Assembly (NCBI RefSeq): GCF_023168325.1
Contig: NZ_AP025688.1
Span: forward strand, 1,922,001 to 1,986,000
Direction of reading: 5' to 3'
Length of the DNA: 64,000 nucleotides
DNA from: Tsukamurella sp. PLM1
GTDB taxonomy: Bacteria; Actinomycetota; Actinomycetes; Mycobacteriales; Mycobacteriaceae
The notes under the pieces: generated by a model
What the model saw: only the letters and a program-made list of their open reading frames with translations
Database searches by the model: none
Told to the model about the DNA's origin: nothing
Made by a program: the position numbers and the translations under genes
Shown here: piece by piece, positions 9,742 to 18,215 of the stretch
How positions within the stretch are numbered: the first letter of the stretch is position 1
How the letters are laid out: each line of letters begins with the position of its first letter

Positions 9742-10994
9742 CGGCGCCCCGCCCGCTCGGCGGTCGCGGCGCGGAAGATCAGGCGCAGCCCCAGGAAACG
9801 GGTGACGGTGGCCACCAGGTTCGCGACCACCAGGACGGCCAGCTGCAGGCCCCGGCTCGCGTCGGGCGCGAGATGTACCAGCGCGGTGAGGCTTCCCGCC
9901 GTCAGTGCCCACGTGAGGAGGAAGACGACGAGCCCCTCGAGGTGGTGCCGGGCGGCGCCCTCGCGGCCGCGCACGCCGAAGGTGAACGACCGGTTCGCCG
10001 CGATGTTGCCGACGGCGGTGATGAGCAGCGCGGCGAAGTTCGCCCCCTGTGCCCCGAGGAGGGAGTGCAGCAACAGGTAGAGGGCCGCGTACGCGATCGT
10101 GCTCGCGACGCCCACCGCCGCGAACCGGGCCAGCTGGCCGATCATGTTGCGGGGGACGCCCGCCAGCTGCGGCTCCTCGCGCCCGAGGGCGCGTCGGACG
10201 TCGTCGAGGGGGAGCGCGCCCGCGGCCAGCGCCCGCCCCACCCGGTACACGCCCTTCAGGTCCTTGCGCACGGTGTCGGCGATGTCCACCCGGCTGTCGG
10301 GGTCGTCCGTCCAGTCGACGGGGACCTCGTGGATGCGCAGGCCGGCGCGTTCGGCGAGCACCAGCAGTTCTGTGTCGAAGAACCATTCGCCGTCCTCGAC
10401 CAGCGGCAGCAACTCGCGGGCGACGTCGGTGCGGATCGCCTTGAAGCCGCACTGCGCGTCGGAGAAGCGGGCCCGGAGAGCGGCGTGCAGGAGCAGGTTG
10501 TAGCCGCGGGAGATGAACTCCCGCTTCGGGCCCCGCACCACGTTCGCGCCCCGTCCCAGGCGGGTGCCGATCGCGATGTCGCTGTGCCCCGAGAGCAGCG
10601 GTGCGACCAGGGGATGCAGGGCGTTGAGGTCGGTCGAGAGGTCGACGTCCATGTACACCAGCACGCGGGCGTCGGACTCCGCCCACACGCGGCGGAGCGC
10701 GCGGCCGCGGCCCTTCGCGTCCAGGTGCACCACGCGGACACCGTCGAGCCGGGTCGCGAGGCCCTCGGCGACTGTGAGCGTGGAATCCGTGCTGGCGTTG
10801 TCCGCGATGGTGATCCGCGCCGGAATGCCCAGTGCGGCATCGAGGTACGCACGGAGCGTCTCCGCGCAGGGCACTATCGTGTGGGCCTCGTTGTACACGG
10901 GGATCACGATGTCGAGAACGGGGGCGTCCGGTGACGGCTCGGTCCGGTCCTGTGTCGAGGTGACCGTGCGGTCGGGGGCGGTCTCGGTTGTCAT
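9738..10994 (-). CDS. GT2 polyprenyl-phosphate glycosyltransferase fused to GtrA-like membrane domain
   Basis: About 418 residues. The N-terminal GT2 domain has DIVIPVYNEAHTI, the nucleotide-binding DNASTDST and the metal-binding MDVDLSTD. The C-terminal GtrA-like domain has about four transmembrane segments, beginning near MIGQLARFAAVGVASTIAY. Such proteins make polyprenyl-phosphate sugars from nucleotide sugars and may help flip them; the overlapping GT39 gene is the likely user. The ATG giving MTTETAPDR was preferred over a GTG 57 bases upstream because GAAGG lies at good spacing before it. No frameshift. Confidence 0.87.
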   Translation of the reverse strand: MTTETAPDRTVTSTQDRTEPSPDAPVLDIVIPVYNEAHTIVPCAETLRAYLDAALGIPARITIADNASTDSTLTVAEGLATRLDGVRVVHLDAKGRGRALRRVWAESDARVLVYMDVDLSTDLNALHPLVAPLLSGHSDIAIGTRLGRGANVVRGPKREFISRGYNLLLHAALRARFSDAQCGFKAIRTDVARELLPLVEDGEWFFDTELLVLAERAGLRIHEVPVDWTDDPDSRVDIADTVRKDLKGVYRVGRALAAGALPLDDVRRALGREEPQLAGVPRNMIGQLARFAAVGVASTIAYAALYLLLHSLLGAQGANFAALLITAVGNIAANRSFTFGVRGREGAARHHLEGLVVFLLTWALTAGSLTALVHLAPDASRGLQLAVLVVANLVATVTRFLGLRLIFRAATAERAGRR

Positions 10995-11087
10995 GCGGAC
11001 AACCTTCGATTGCGCTGCTGCCGCGCTCCTGTCGTACGTCTGTGCGGTCACTGGGAACCGTGCCCGGCTCCCGGCCCGGTCCCGGTG

Positions 11088-12119
11088 CTAGCCGCCGACG
11101 GTTGCGGCCATCCGCCAGGCGCGCGGCGTCGAGCCGAACCGGCCGCGGAACCAGCGTGAGAAGTTCGACGGGCTGGAGAACGCGAGGATGCTCGCGATCT
11201 CGGTGAACGTGTACCGCCGGCCGGCGACCAGGTGTTGCGCCAGCGCGGCCCGGGCATCGTCGACCACCTGTGTGAACGTGGTGCCCTCCGCGGCCAGGCG
11301 CCGGTGCACGGTGCGCCGGTCCACGCCGATGCTGCGGGCGACCTGATCGGCCGAGCACCGGCCGGTGGGCAGCAGCATGTCGACGAGCTCGCGGATCCGT
11401 TCGGTGGATTCGGGTGCCGCCTGCTCGTCGACCGCCCCGACGATCCGGCGCGTGTACGCCCGGAACTGCGGGTCCGCCGTCGTGGTCGGGCGGTCGAGAT
11501 CCCGCTCGTAGAGAGTGATTCCGCTGAAGTCGGCGTCGTAGCGCAGCGATCCGCCGAACATCCGGCGGGGCGTCTCGCGGTGAAGGTGCGGCGGATGCCC
11601 GAACGAGACGGACAGCGGCGACCACCCGCCGCCGATCAGATCGCGCAGGATCGCGTGGACCACGCCCACGGCGAAGTCGATCGCCTGGCCGACGGGCGCG
11701 GGCTTCTCCAGTTCGAGCTCCACGCGGATCGTCGCGATCCCGTCCGCGATGGACAGACGGGTGTGCAGCGCCTCGTTGTACATCCGCTCGTTGCGGACGA
11801 GCAGCCGCAGCGCGCTGCGGACATCGGGCTCCTCACGGAGCACCAGGCTGAGCGGGCCGAGGTGCGAGAGCCGGCGCAGTTCGGCCAGGCGGAGCCCCAG
11901 GTCGTCGCGTTCCGCGGCCTGTGCGGTGCGTTCGAGCAGATCGTTGACGGCGGACGCGGGCACCCACCGGTCCTGCATCGCCACTCCGCTCGGGTCCAGG
12001 CCCGACGCGCGCATCAGGGCGCGGGGGTCTGCGCCGAGCGATCGTGCCAGGTCTGGATAGCTGGCGAGGGCCGCGTACCGGGACAGCGGCGGAGTGGACC
12101 TCTTGGCTGTGACTGGCAT
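11088..12119 (-). CDS. AraC-family transcriptional regulator (Arabinose_bd type)
   Basis: About 344 residues. The N-terminal part resembles the ligand-binding domain of OruR-type AraC regulators (YPDLARSLGADPRALM, then LLVRNERMYNEAL). The C-terminal double helix-turn-helix contains FTEIASILAFSSPSNFSRWF and FGSTPRAWR. The start is the ATG four bases after AGGAGG; a GTG just upstream overlaps that site. It diverges from the qor-TauD-BKACE operon across a 128-base gap, so it probably controls that operon in response to its substrate. No frameshift. Confidence 0.9.
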   Translation of the reverse strand: MPVTAKRSTPPLSRYAALASYPDLARSLGADPRALMRASGLDPSGVAMQDRWVPASAVNDLLERTAQAAERDDLGLRLAELRRLSHLGPLSLVLREEPDVRSALRLLVRNERMYNEALHTRLSIADGIATIRVELELEKPAPVGQAIDFAVGVVHAILRDLIGGGWSPLSVSFGHPPHLHRETPRRMFGGSLRYDADFSGITLYERDLDRPTTTADPQFRAYTRRIVGAVDEQAAPESTERIRELVDMLLPTGRCSADQVARSIGVDRRTVHRRLAAEGTTFTQVVDDARAALAQHLVAGRRYTFTEIASILAFSSPSNFSRWFRGRFGSTPRAWRMAATVGG

Positions 12120-12247
12120 CACCCTCCTGTCCCGATATGAATACCTACGTGTCCCGTGAGGAACATTCTAGGCCGTGCCGGCTTCCTAATGTAGTCCGCA
12201 TCACATCGACGAACGCACCACTTCGACACATCTGGAGGACCCACGAC

Positions 12248-13227
12248 ATGGCCAACGCGATCCGATTCCACGAGACGGGCGGGCCCGACGTGCTGCGTAT
12301 GGAAGAGGTCACCGTCGGCGCTCCGGGCGCGGGCGAGGTGCGCGTGCGCCACCACGCGATCGGCCTGAACTTCGCCGACATCTACTACCGCACCGGCCTG
12401 TACCCCGTGCCCCTGCCCAACGGCATGGGCGTCGAGGCCGCCGGCGTGGTCGAGGCCGTCGGTCCCGGGGTCGAGGGTTTCGCCCCCGGCGACCGCGTGA
12501 CCTACACCTACACCGGCACCCCGCTCGGCGCGTACAGCTCCGAATTCGTGCTGCCGGCCCGGCACCTCATCCACCTGCCCGACGGTGTGGACTTCGAGAC
12601 CGCGGCCGCGTGCACGATGCGGGGCTGACCGCCTCGTACCTGATGCGTCGCGTCCACCCGTTCCGCGGCGACGAGACGATCCTGCTGCACGCCGCGGCCG
12701 GCGGCGTGGGCCTGATCGTGGCGCAGTGGGCGAAGCTGTTGGGCCTCACCGTGATCGGAACCGTCTCCACCGAGGAGAAGGCGGAGGTCGCCCGGGCCCA
12801 CGGTGTCGACCACATCATCTACTACCGCCGCGAGGACACCGCCCAGCGCGTCCGCGAGATCACCGGCGGCGCCGGCGTCCCCGTGGTGCTCGACAGCATC
12901 GGCGCCGCCACCGTCGACGCCTCGCTGAACAGCCTCACCAAGCGCGGCCTGCTGGTGTGTTTCGGCACCTCGTCGGGCCCGATCCCCCCGATCGATCCGA
13001 TGCAGCTCGCGATCAAGGGGTCGTTGTTCGTGACTAGGCCCGGGCTCGCCGACTACATCGCCGACCCCGCCGAACGCGCCGAGCTGGCCGGAGAGCTGTT
13101 CGGCCACATCGCCGCCGGCCGGATCAGCATCGAGATCGGCCAGCGGTACCCGCTCGCCGACGCCGCCCGCGCCCACAAGGAACTCGAGTCCGGCGCGCTG
13201 ACCGGCTCCTCCATCCTCCTGCCCTGA
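12248..13227 (+). CDS. quinone oxidoreductase, zinc-free MDR family (one apparent frameshift)
   Basis: NADPH-dependent medium-chain oxidoreductase of the Qor type, about 326 residues. The N-terminal GroES-like domain has GLNFADIYYRTGLYP and the Rossmann motif is AAAGGVGLIVAQWAK. The frame breaks near 12618: ATGCGGGGCTGACC should read ATGCGGGGCCTGACC (TMRGLTASYL). First gene of the operon divergent from the AraC regulator, with GGAGG about ten bases before ATG. It may oxidise or reduce an intermediate in the pathway served by the downstream dioxygenase and BKACE; the exact substrate is unknown. Confidence 0.87.
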
Positions 13228-13260
13228 TCCCCCGATCCGACATCGGAAAGGACTACCGCC

Positions 13261-14133
13261 ATGACCGTCACCGTCCCCCGAACCATGAACGCCCGGCGGC
13301 TCACCGCGCACATCGGCGCCGAACTGACCGATGTCGACCTCGCGGAGGTCGCGCACGACGACGACCTGTTCGCCGAGCTGCGTGCGCTCCTCGTGCAGCA
13401 CAAGGTGCTGTTCTTCCGCGATCAGCCGATCAGCCGCGCCGACCACGTCGCCCTCGCCCGCCGCTTCGGCGAACTGGAGGACCACCCCGTCCTCGGCAGC
13501 GACCCCGAACACCCGGGCCTGGTGCGGATCTACAAGGACCTCGACAGTGATCGTGAGGCGTACGAGAACGCCTTCCACTGCGACGCCACCTGGCGCGAGT
13601 GCCCGCCCTTCGGGTCGGTGCTCCGCTGCGTGGAGGGTCCCGAGGTGGGGGGCGACACCATCTGGGTCGACATGGTGGCCGCGTACGACGCGCTCCCCGA
13701 GGACGTGAAGGCGCGGATCGCACCGCTGCGGGCCAGGCACTCGATCGAGGCGAGTTTCGGTGCGCGCCTGCCGATCGAGCAGCGGCACGCCATGCACGCG
13801 AAGTTCCCCGACGCGGAGCACCCCGTCGTCCGGACCCACCCGGACACCGGCGAGAAGATCCTGTTCGTCAACTCGTTCACCACGCACCTGACGAACTTCC
13901 ACAACGACGAGAACGTCCGCTTCGGCTTCGACTACGCCCCCGGCGCCGGCGATCTCCTGCAGTACCTGCAGCGCCAGGCCGCGGTCCCCGAGTTCCAGGT
14001 GCGCTGGCGCTGGAGCCGGGACAGCTTCGCCATCTGGGACAACCGCTGCACCCAGCACTACGCCGTCCAGGACTACTGGCCGGCGGTCCGGAGGATGGAG
14101 CGCGCCGGCATCGTCGGCGACCGCCCCTTCTGA
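13261..14133 (+). CDS. TauD/TfdA-family Fe(II)/2-oxoglutarate dioxygenase
   Basis: 290 residues with the facial triad His106-x-Asp108 (FHCDATW) and His266 (NRCTQHYAVQDY), followed by the 2-oxoglutarate-binding arginine region (VRRMERAGIVGDRPF). Family members hydroxylate sulfonates, aryloxy acids, gamma-butyrobetaine or trimethyl-lysine, often releasing an aldehyde. Similarity to taurine dioxygenase is general, so the substrate cannot be assigned. It sits between an MDR oxidoreductase and a BKACE gene in the same orientation. No sulfonate ABC transporter is nearby, which argues weakly against taurine. Confidence 0.88.
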   Translation: MTVTVPRTMNARRLTAHIGAELTDVDLAEVAHDDDLFAELRALLVQHKVLFFRDQPISRADHVALARRFGELEDHPVLGSDPEHPGLVRIYKDLDSDREAYENAFHCDATWRECPPFGSVLRCVEGPEVGGDTIWVDMVAAYDALPEDVKARIAPLRARHSIEASFGARLPIEQRHAMHAKFPDAEHPVVRTHPDTGEKILFVNSFTTHLTNFHNDENVRFGFDYAPGAGDLLQYLQRQAAVPEFQVRWRWSRDSFAIWDNRCTQHYAVQDYWPAVRRMERAGIVGDRPF

Positions 14134-14196
14134 CCCCGAATCATCACCGACACAGAGACATTCAGCCCGATCAACCCACCCATCAAGGAGTACATC

Positions 14197-15249
14197 ATGC
14201 ATTTCCACGACGACGCCCTGTTCCCCGAGGTCCAGGAGAAGCAGGTCATCACCGTTGCGCCCTACGGCCCCGAGTGGGAGCTCGACGACTTCCGCGAGGA
14301 CCTGCCGCTCACCATGGAGCAGCACGTCCAGCAGGCCGTCGACTGCTACGAGGCCGGCGCCACCGTCCTGCACATCCACGTCCGCGAGGAGGACGGCCAC
14401 GGCTCCAAGCGCCTCTCCAAGTTCAACGAGCTGCTCTCCGGTCTGCGTGAGGCCGTTCCGGACATGATCCTGCAGGTCGGCGGCTCCATCTCCTTCGCCC
14501 CCGAGGGCGAGGGCGCGGACGCCAAGTGGCTCTCGGACGACACCCGGCACATGCTGGCCGAGCTCGATCCCAAGCCCGACCAGGTGACCATCGCGATCAA
14601 CACCAGCCAGATGAACATCATGGAGCTGATGACGGACGAGGACATCGCCGGCACCTCCATGCAGCGTCCGGAGCTCTACGACACCTACCGCGAGATGACG
14701 GTGCCGGCCGGCCCCGAGTGGGTCGAGGAGCACCTGCGCCGCCTGACCGCCAACGGGATCCAGCCGCACTTCCAGCTCAGCTCGATCCCGCAGCTGGAGA
14801 CCGTCGAGCGCCTGATCCGCCGGGGCAAGTACATGGGCCCTCTCAACGTCACCTGGGTCGGTATCGGCGGCGGCTTCGACGGCCCCAACCCGTACAACAT
14901 CATGAACTTCATCAACCGGGTGCCGGACGGCGCGATCCTCACCCTCGAGACCCTCATGCGCTCGGTGCTGCCGGTCAACACCATGGCCATCGCGCTGGGC
15001 CTGCACACCCGCTGCGGCAACGAGGACACCATCTGGGGCAAGCCCGGCGAGAAGATCAAGTCGGTCGACCAGGTCAAGCAGCTGGTGCGGATCAGCCACG
15101 AGCTCGGCCGTGACGTGGCCACCGGCAAGGAGGCGCGCGACATCTACCACATCGGTGAGCAGTACTCGTCCGTCGATGAGACCCTGGCCAAGCTCGGCTA
15201 CGCGCCGAACCGCCAGGTCGGCCAGCTCGGTTTCACCCAGCACGCGTGA
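14197..15249 (+). CDS. beta-keto acid cleavage enzyme (BKACE, DUF849)
   Basis: 350 residues. BKACE enzymes are zinc-dependent TIM barrels that condense a beta-keto acid with acetyl-CoA to give acetoacetate and a new acyl-CoA; the founder is 3-keto-5-aminohexanoate cleavage enzyme of lysine fermentation. The zinc motif is His59-x-His61 (VLHIHVREEDG); VGGSISF, TIAINTSQMN and HTRCGNEDTIW match the fold's conserved loops. Start ATG has AAGGAG upstream. The beta-keto acid is unknown; dehydrocarnitine and various 3-oxo acids are known substrates of different subfamilies. Confidence 0.88.
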   Translation: MHFHDDALFPEVQEKQVITVAPYGPEWELDDFREDLPLTMEQHVQQAVDCYEAGATVLHIHVREEDGHGSKRLSKFNELLSGLREAVPDMILQVGGSISFAPEGEGADAKWLSDDTRHMLAELDPKPDQVTIAINTSQMNIMELMTDEDIAGTSMQRPELYDTYREMTVPAGPEWVEEHLRRLTANGIQPHFQLSSIPQLETVERLIRRGKYMGPLNVTWVGIGGGFDGPNPYNIMNFINRVPDGAILTLETLMRSVLPVNTMAIALGLHTRCGNEDTIWGKPGEKIKSVDQVKQLVRISHELGRDVATGKEARDIYHIGEQYSSVDETLAKLGYAPNRQVGQLGFTQHA

Positions 15250-15257
15250 ACGGATGA

Positions 15258-16609
15258 ATGACAATGGCCCTCATGCCCACCCGCTCGGGTGACGTCGAGG
15301 ACGCCGACGGTACGCCGGCGGGACCCGTGCGGTCCCGCCGGCGGATCTACCCGTGGGTGGTCTTCGGTCTCGCGTTCGCACTGCTCCTGTCCGACTACAT
15401 GTCCCGGCAGGTGCTCGCCGCGGTCTTCGTCCCCCGGGGCAGGAGCTGCATCTCGACAAGGCCCAGCAGGGCTCGCTCATCTCCGTGGTCGCCCTCATGG
15501 TGGGGCTGCTGACCCTGCCGGCCTCGATCCTGGCGGACCGCTGGGGCCGCGTGCGCAGCCTCGTCCTCATGGCCGTGCTCTGGTCCGTCGCCACGCTGGC
15601 CTGCGCGTTCGCGCAGAACTACGAGCAGCTCCTCGCCGCCCGGTTCGTGGTCGGTGTCGGCGAGGCGGCGTACGGCAGCGTCGGCATCGCGCTGGTGCTC
15701 AGCCTGTTCGCGCCCCGGGTGCACGCCGCGCTCTCCGCGTCCTTCATGGCCGGCGGCTCCTTCGGGACCATGGTCGGCACCGGCCTCGGCGGCCTCATCG
15801 CGGTCCACTTCGGGTGGCGCTGGTCGCTCGGCGCGATGGCGGTCCTCGGACTGCTGCTGGTGGCGGTGTTCAAGCTCGTGGTCACGGAGGCGCGCGTGTC
15901 CCGCAACCAGGTCGACGAGGCCGGGGCGGCACCGTCGTGGGAGAGGGCCGAGCCGATCCGTGCCGGACGCGCCCCGCTGTCGAGCCTGTTCACGAACTCG
16001 CCCGTGATGTGCGCGTACATCGGCAGCGGCCTGCAGATGTTCATGGCCGCGGTCATGCTCACCTGGTTGCCGACGTACTTCAAGGAGGCGTATCACCTCT
16101 CCGTGGATAAGGCCGGAGGCGCCGCGGCGGTGTTCGTACTGCTGGTGGGTTCCGGGATGATCGTCTGCGGGTTCCTGGCGGACCGGTACAGCCTGCACGA
16201 CGGCACGCGGAAGTGGACGGCGGGTATCGCGTACTGCGCGATCGCCTTCGTCGCCCTGCTGATCGCCTTCCGGATGCCCACGGGCACAGCGCAGCTCGTG
16301 CTGCTCGGCATCGGCGCCTTCTTCGCCGCGGGCAGTTCCGGCACGGCGGCCGCCATGGTCGCGTCGCTGACGCACCGCTCGGTGCAGGCCTCGGCGATGG
16401 GCACGCTCACGCTGGCGAACAACCTTCTCGGTCTCGCCTTGGCGCCCATCCTCATCGGTGCGCTCGCGGACCGGCTGGGCCTGCTGGGCGCGCTGCAGCT
16501 CGCCCCGCTCGTCTACGTGCCGGCCGTGCTGTTCATGGTCTTCGGCAAGCGCCTGCACCCGCGCGGCCTCGCCAAGTTGCAGGCCCTCAACGCGGAGGCG
16601 GCTCGGTGA
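15258..16609 (+). CDS. MFS transporter (one apparent frameshift)
   Basis: About 450 residues, twelve predicted membrane segments. Motif A is LADRWGRVRSLV between segments 2 and 3; a basic N-terminus precedes YPWVVFGLAFALLL. The frame shifts near 15435 where CGTCCCCCGGGGC should carry one more C, joining AAVFVPP to GQELHLDKAQQGSL. It follows BKACE by eight bases and overlaps the next gene by four, so it is part of the operon and probably imports the pathway substrate, likely an organic acid (inference). Confidence 0.85.
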
Positions 16610-17196
16610 CCGCGCCCGTGCCCGTGATCGTGCCGGGCCTGCGGGGGAGCGCACCGTCGCACTGGCAGGAGCTGTACGCTGCCCGGACGCCCGGGGCGGT
16701 CGCGGTGCCGTTCCCCGAGGAGTCGCTGTGGCACTCGATCGAGGAACGGATCCGGCTGCTCGCCGAGACGGTCGCGGCCGTCGACGGACCCGTGATCCTG
16801 GTGGCGCACAGCGCGGGCGTGCTCGCGACGGTGCACTGGCTCCGGTCGCTGGCCGACGGTGACGCGGCGCTCGACGCCGTGGTGGGCGCCGTCCTCGTCA
16901 CGCCACCCGACTTCGGCGTCGATTGGCCGGAACCGCACCCGCGGCCGGCGGAGCTCGCGGCCGAGGGGTGGGAGCCCGTCCCGCGGAGGAGATTGCCCTT
17001 CCCGACCGTCGTCGCCGCGAGTCGCACCGACCCGCTGGCGAGGTACCGGGTGACCGCCGGCCTCGCGGAGGCCTGGGGGAGCCGGCTGGAGGACCTCGGC
17101 GACGCCGGGCACCTCAACCCGGTGTCGGGGCACGGGGAGTGGCCGCTGATCGACGATCTCGTCGCGGAGATCGTGGCGTCGGGGAGCCGCTCGTGA
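16606..17196 (+). CDS. RBBP9/YdeN-family serine hydrolase
   Basis: 196 residues, small alpha/beta hydrolase. The catalytic triad is visible: Ser69 (VAHSAG), Asp142 (SRTDPLA) and His169 (AGHLNP). The N-terminus VIVPGLRGSAPSHWQ is typical of the family. The GTG start overlaps the MFS stop (GTGA). In this operon it may hydrolyse an ester or thioester of the catabolic substrate, but no RBBP9-family substrate is well established. Confidence 0.85.
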   Translation: MTAPVPVIVPGLRGSAPSHWQELYAARTPGAVAVPFPEESLWHSIEERIRLLAETVAAVDGPVILVAHSAGVLATVHWLRSLADGDAALDAVVGAVLVTPPDFGVDWPEPHPRPAELAAEGWEPVPRRRLPFPTVVAASRTDPLARYRVTAGLAEAWGSRLEDLGDAGHLNPVSGHGEWPLIDDLVAEIVASGSRS

Positions 17197-17275
17197 GCGA
17201 GTCGGTGGTCGGCGCCATGCGCGAGGCGGGGCACTGGAACCCGATGTGGGACGGGGCGGCCGAGCGCGACCCTGG
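17193..17275 (+). pseudogene. N-terminal remnant of a carboxymuconolactone decarboxylase (CMD)-like gene
   Basis: A GTG overlapping the upstream stop opens about 27 codons reading SESVVGAMREAGHWNPMW, the N-terminal signature of CMD/AhpD-like proteins, followed by DGAAERDP. Similarity then stops abruptly and the sequence becomes the 3' end of the oppositely oriented DUF1772 gene. About 80 percent of a normal CMD gene is missing. One base loss cannot explain this; it looks like a deletion junction at the end of the operon. Confidence 0.6.
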
Positions 17276-17284
17276 GGGAGACCG

Positions 17285-17707
17285 TCACGCGAGGGCCGTC
17301 ACTCCCAGTGCGATGAGCAGCCCCACCTTGGCCACCTCGAGGCCGATGTAGGCGAAGTGCAGGTTGTGCCGGGGCATCTCGTCGGAGATCTCGTGGGTCG
17401 CGGCATCGCCGATCACGCGCCGGTCCATCACCCGGCGCAGGCCGACGCACGCGGCCAGGTCGACTGCGGCGAGGACGAACAGGATGACTGTGACGGTGCG
17501 GTGCGGGCCCACGGCGAGCGCGACGGCGACGCCGACGGCCAGCACTGCCTCGCACGCGTTGAGCGCCCGGAACACCAGCCGGCCGATGCCGACGCCGAGC
17601 GGCACCGTGATCCCGGGCGCGCGGAACTTGACGGGGGCCTCCAGGAACGAGATCGCGAGGATCATTCCGAGCCAGACGAAGGCGAGGGCGGCGGCGACGG
17701 TGTTCAT
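17285..17707 (-). CDS. DUF1772 (anthrone oxygenase-like) membrane protein
   Basis: 140 residues with four hydrophobic segments; FLEAPVKFRAPGI and LVFRALNACEAVLAV match the DUF1772 family. Fungal relatives act as anthrone oxygenases; bacterial roles are unknown. It is a single gene, divergent from the DUF488 gene. Its 3' end abuts the truncated CMD-like gene, so it may have been brought here by the rearrangement that truncated that gene. Confidence 0.75.
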   Translation of the reverse strand: MNTVAAALAFVWLGMILAISFLEAPVKFRAPGITVPLGVGIGRLVFRALNACEAVLAVGVAVALAVGPHRTVTVILFVLAAVDLAACVGLRRVMDRRVIGDAATHEISDEMPRHNLHFAYIGLEVAKVGLLIALGVTALA

Positions 17708-17792
17708 GGTCCCACGTTAGGCCCGCCTTACCAGGTGGGCGGCGGCGGGTGCCCGGTGCGCCCCACGCGCTCCGCGGTGGCACAGTGGAGGC

Positions 17793-18146
17793 ATGACGGT
17801 GCGGACGAAGCGGATCTACGAGGAGCCCTTGCCGGAGGACGGGTTCCGAGTGCTGGTCGACCGGCTGTGGCCGCGCGGCGTCTCCAAGGTCCGTGCGCAC
17901 CTGGACCTGTGGGACAAGGAGATCGCCCCCAGCACCGAGCTGCGCGAGTGGTTCGGCCACGTGCCGGAGCGGTTCGAGGAGTTCGCCCGCCGCTACACCG
18001 CCGAACTCGAGGCGAACCCCGCGACCGCGGAACTGGAGCGGATCGTCGCGGAGCATCCGACCGTCACCCTGCTGTACGCGGCCAAGGACCCGGTGCGGCA
18101 GCAGGCCACCGTCCTCGCCGATTACCTGCGGAAACACCCCGCGTAG
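17793..18146 (+). CDS. DUF488 family protein (YeaO-like)
   Basis: 117 residues. RIYEEPLPEDGFRVLVDRLW, PRGVSK, and the C-terminal TLLYAAKDPVRQQA motif place it in DUF488. The biochemical function is not known; relatives are small cytosolic proteins, some near heme or thiol metabolism genes. Start ATG chosen from family alignment memory and the correct N-terminus. Stand-alone gene before recQ. Confidence 0.85.
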   Translation: MTVRTKRIYEEPLPEDGFRVLVDRLWPRGVSKVRAHLDLWDKEIAPSTELREWFGHVPERFEEFARRYTAELEANPATAELERIVAEHPTVTLLYAAKDPVRQQATVLADYLRKHPA

Positions 18147-18215
18147 TGAGCCGCGCCCGGATTCCTGTCGGACCGGGCCGCTAGCCTTGCGGACGCAACC
18201 GATCAGGGGATCGAC

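Noticed and set aside
10994..11051. Upstream GTG start for the GT2-GtrA gene
   Set aside because: No ribosome site precedes it and the added 19 residues resemble no family N-terminus; the internal ATG has GAAGG at proper spacing.
12508..15264. A 918-codon open frame on the minus strand opposite qor, TauD and BKACE
   Set aside because: Composition is typical of antisense frames in GC-rich DNA (Arg/Val/Asp/His-rich) with no domain; the plus-strand genes are certain.
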